Positions 41,584-45,109 of a DNA stretch of 45,109 nt are shown piece by piece. The position numbers and the translations under genes are program-made. Below the pieces are notes generated by a model, which had not been told where the DNA came from, did not search any database, and saw nothing but the letters and a program-made list of their open reading frames with translations. This DNA comes from an uncultured Duncaniella sp. (lineage in GTDB: Bacteria > Bacteroidota > Bacteroidia > Bacteroidales > Muribaculaceae): assembly GCA_910584825.1 (NCBI GenBank), contig CAJUCI010000021.1, positions 1 through 45,109 of the forward strand, written 5' to 3'. The first letter of the stretch is position 1, and every line of letters starts with the position of its first letter.

Positions 41584-41697
41584 TAGCATATAAACAGTAA
41601 TAAATTAGAACCGCGAAATCACGCGTTAACAATCTTCTGATAATGCGTCGAATACACCCCGCCCGACAGCGGTGTGACTGATGTGGATTTTTACGAT

Positions 41698-41732
41698 AAG
41701 GCCTCACGAAGCAATGCTCCGTGAGGCCTTTG
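41698..41732 (+). terminator. Hairpin in the susC leader (attenuator-like)
   Basis: AAGGCCTCACG (41698-41708) pairs perfectly with CGTGAGGCCTT (41720-41730), followed by only TGTC, so the T-tract is short. It could stop transcription from 41576 and leave an RNA of about 140 nt, or be a leader structure. Confidence 0.5.
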
Positions 41733-41870
41733 TCATGCCTCGCTCCGGCCTAATACATTGGGGATTATATTCCGATAATGCGTCTTATCTGACATTATCG
41801 CACACTATAACCAAAGCACATTATCAATCATTTTTTTATTCTATTAATTAACCGGTTTTATTCTTCAAGT

Positions 41871-45038
<3,168 letters not shown>

Positions 45039-45080
45039 ATAATTAGTAATTAGCAATTACTACTGGTGCGATAAAATCGC
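45039..45080. repeat. AT repeat and small hairpin after susC
   Basis: ATAATTAGTAATTAGCAATT begins at the base after the stop codon (same type as 9436-9470). TGGTGCGATAAAATCGC (45064-45080) follows; it contains GCGAT/ATCGC and nearly equals TGGTGCGATAATATCGC at 29114-29130. Confidence 0.7.
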
Positions 45081-45109
45081 GTTAGTTTAGAAATCATCAA
45101 ATAAAGAGA

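Larger units (their letters stand above)
41361..41800. promoter_or_regulatory. Repeated GATAATGCGTC boxes (candidate operators)
   Basis: GATAATGCGTC occurs at 41639-41649 and 41774-41784 (+) and at 41361-41371 (-). The copy at 41774 extends to an 18-base match with the - copy (TTCCGATAATGCGTCTTA, 41357-41374 and 41770-41787) and forms CGATAATG-N12-CATTATCG (41773-41800). Likely binding sites for a shared regulator, by inference. Confidence 0.55.
41266..41870. other. 605-nt divergent susC intergenic region
   Basis: This gap holds mirrored leader segments at both ends, one -7 box per strand (41449-41456 -, 41576-41583 +), three copies of GATAATGCGTC and a strong hairpin (41698-41730). The last 50 nt before each susC are near-identical (TATTAATTAACCGGTTTTAT, then a TTCAAGT just before ATG). 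No open frame of note. Confidence 0.85.

Overview
The window comes from a Bacteroidales chromosome, most likely Muribaculaceae (inferred from gene families and style, not tested). The evidence is: promoter boxes of the Bacteroidetes TAnnTTTG type upstream of many genes, no Shine-Dalgarno pattern, SusC/SusD pairs, a NigD-like lipoprotein, a Na+-pumping methylmalonyl-CoA decarboxylase of the succinate-to-propionate route, and a four-subunit 2-oxoacid:ferredoxin oxidoreductase. No tRNA, rRNA, CRISPR array, integrase or transposase was seen.

Layout. (1) 0.1-4.6 kb, + strand, visibly AT-richer than the rest: a four-gene cluster (membrane-anchored unknown, secreted BamE-like protein, LemA, DUF3137), then a secreted unknown and a PH-like membrane protein. 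(2) 4.6-14.05 kb, - strand: a complete L-rhamnose catabolic operon (rhaM, rhaB, rhaA, rhaT, rhaD) followed by a 1312-residue GH78 rhamnosidase fused to a sialidase-like propeller. A frameshifted four-helix-bundle gene sits inside the operon between inverted AT repeats. (3) 14.2-17.4 kb: gluQRS (+), an SGNH hydrolase, tcdA and a small unknown gene (-). (4) 17.6-22.3 kb, - strand: methylmalonyl-CoA epimerase and the Na+-translocating decarboxylase (mmdA, a lamin-tail/OadG fusion, biotin carrier, beta subunit). (5) 22.5-27.9 kb, + strand: pfkA, lolD-like ATPase, NigD-like lipoprotein, and a ferredoxin/alpha/beta/gamma 2-oxoacid oxidoreductase operon. (6) 27.9-30.1 kb: a repeat-dense island holding one orphan gene, nested palindromes and a 60-bp tandem array, bracketed by inverted REP-like hairpins. 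(7) 30.1-35.9 kb: thrS-infC-rpmI-rplT (-) and divergent dnaG (+). (8) 36.2-45.0 kb: a susD-susC pair (-) and a divergent second susC (+) whose leaders and first codons mirror each other.

Functionally, region 2 would release L-rhamnose from glycans, import it and split it to dihydroxyacetone phosphate and lactaldehyde. Regions 4 and 5 hold glycolysis (Pfk), ferredoxin-linked oxidative decarboxylation or reductive carboxylation, and the decarboxylation that yields propionyl-CoA and a sodium gradient. Region 8 imports an unidentified glycan.

The least ordinary material is the non-coding DNA: several families of short intergenic repeats that abut stop codons or build long hairpins at convergent gene ends; GTAG-headed REP-like hairpins; the 2-kb island at 28-30 kb; and the mirrored divergent susC leaders with a repeated GATAATGCGTC box.
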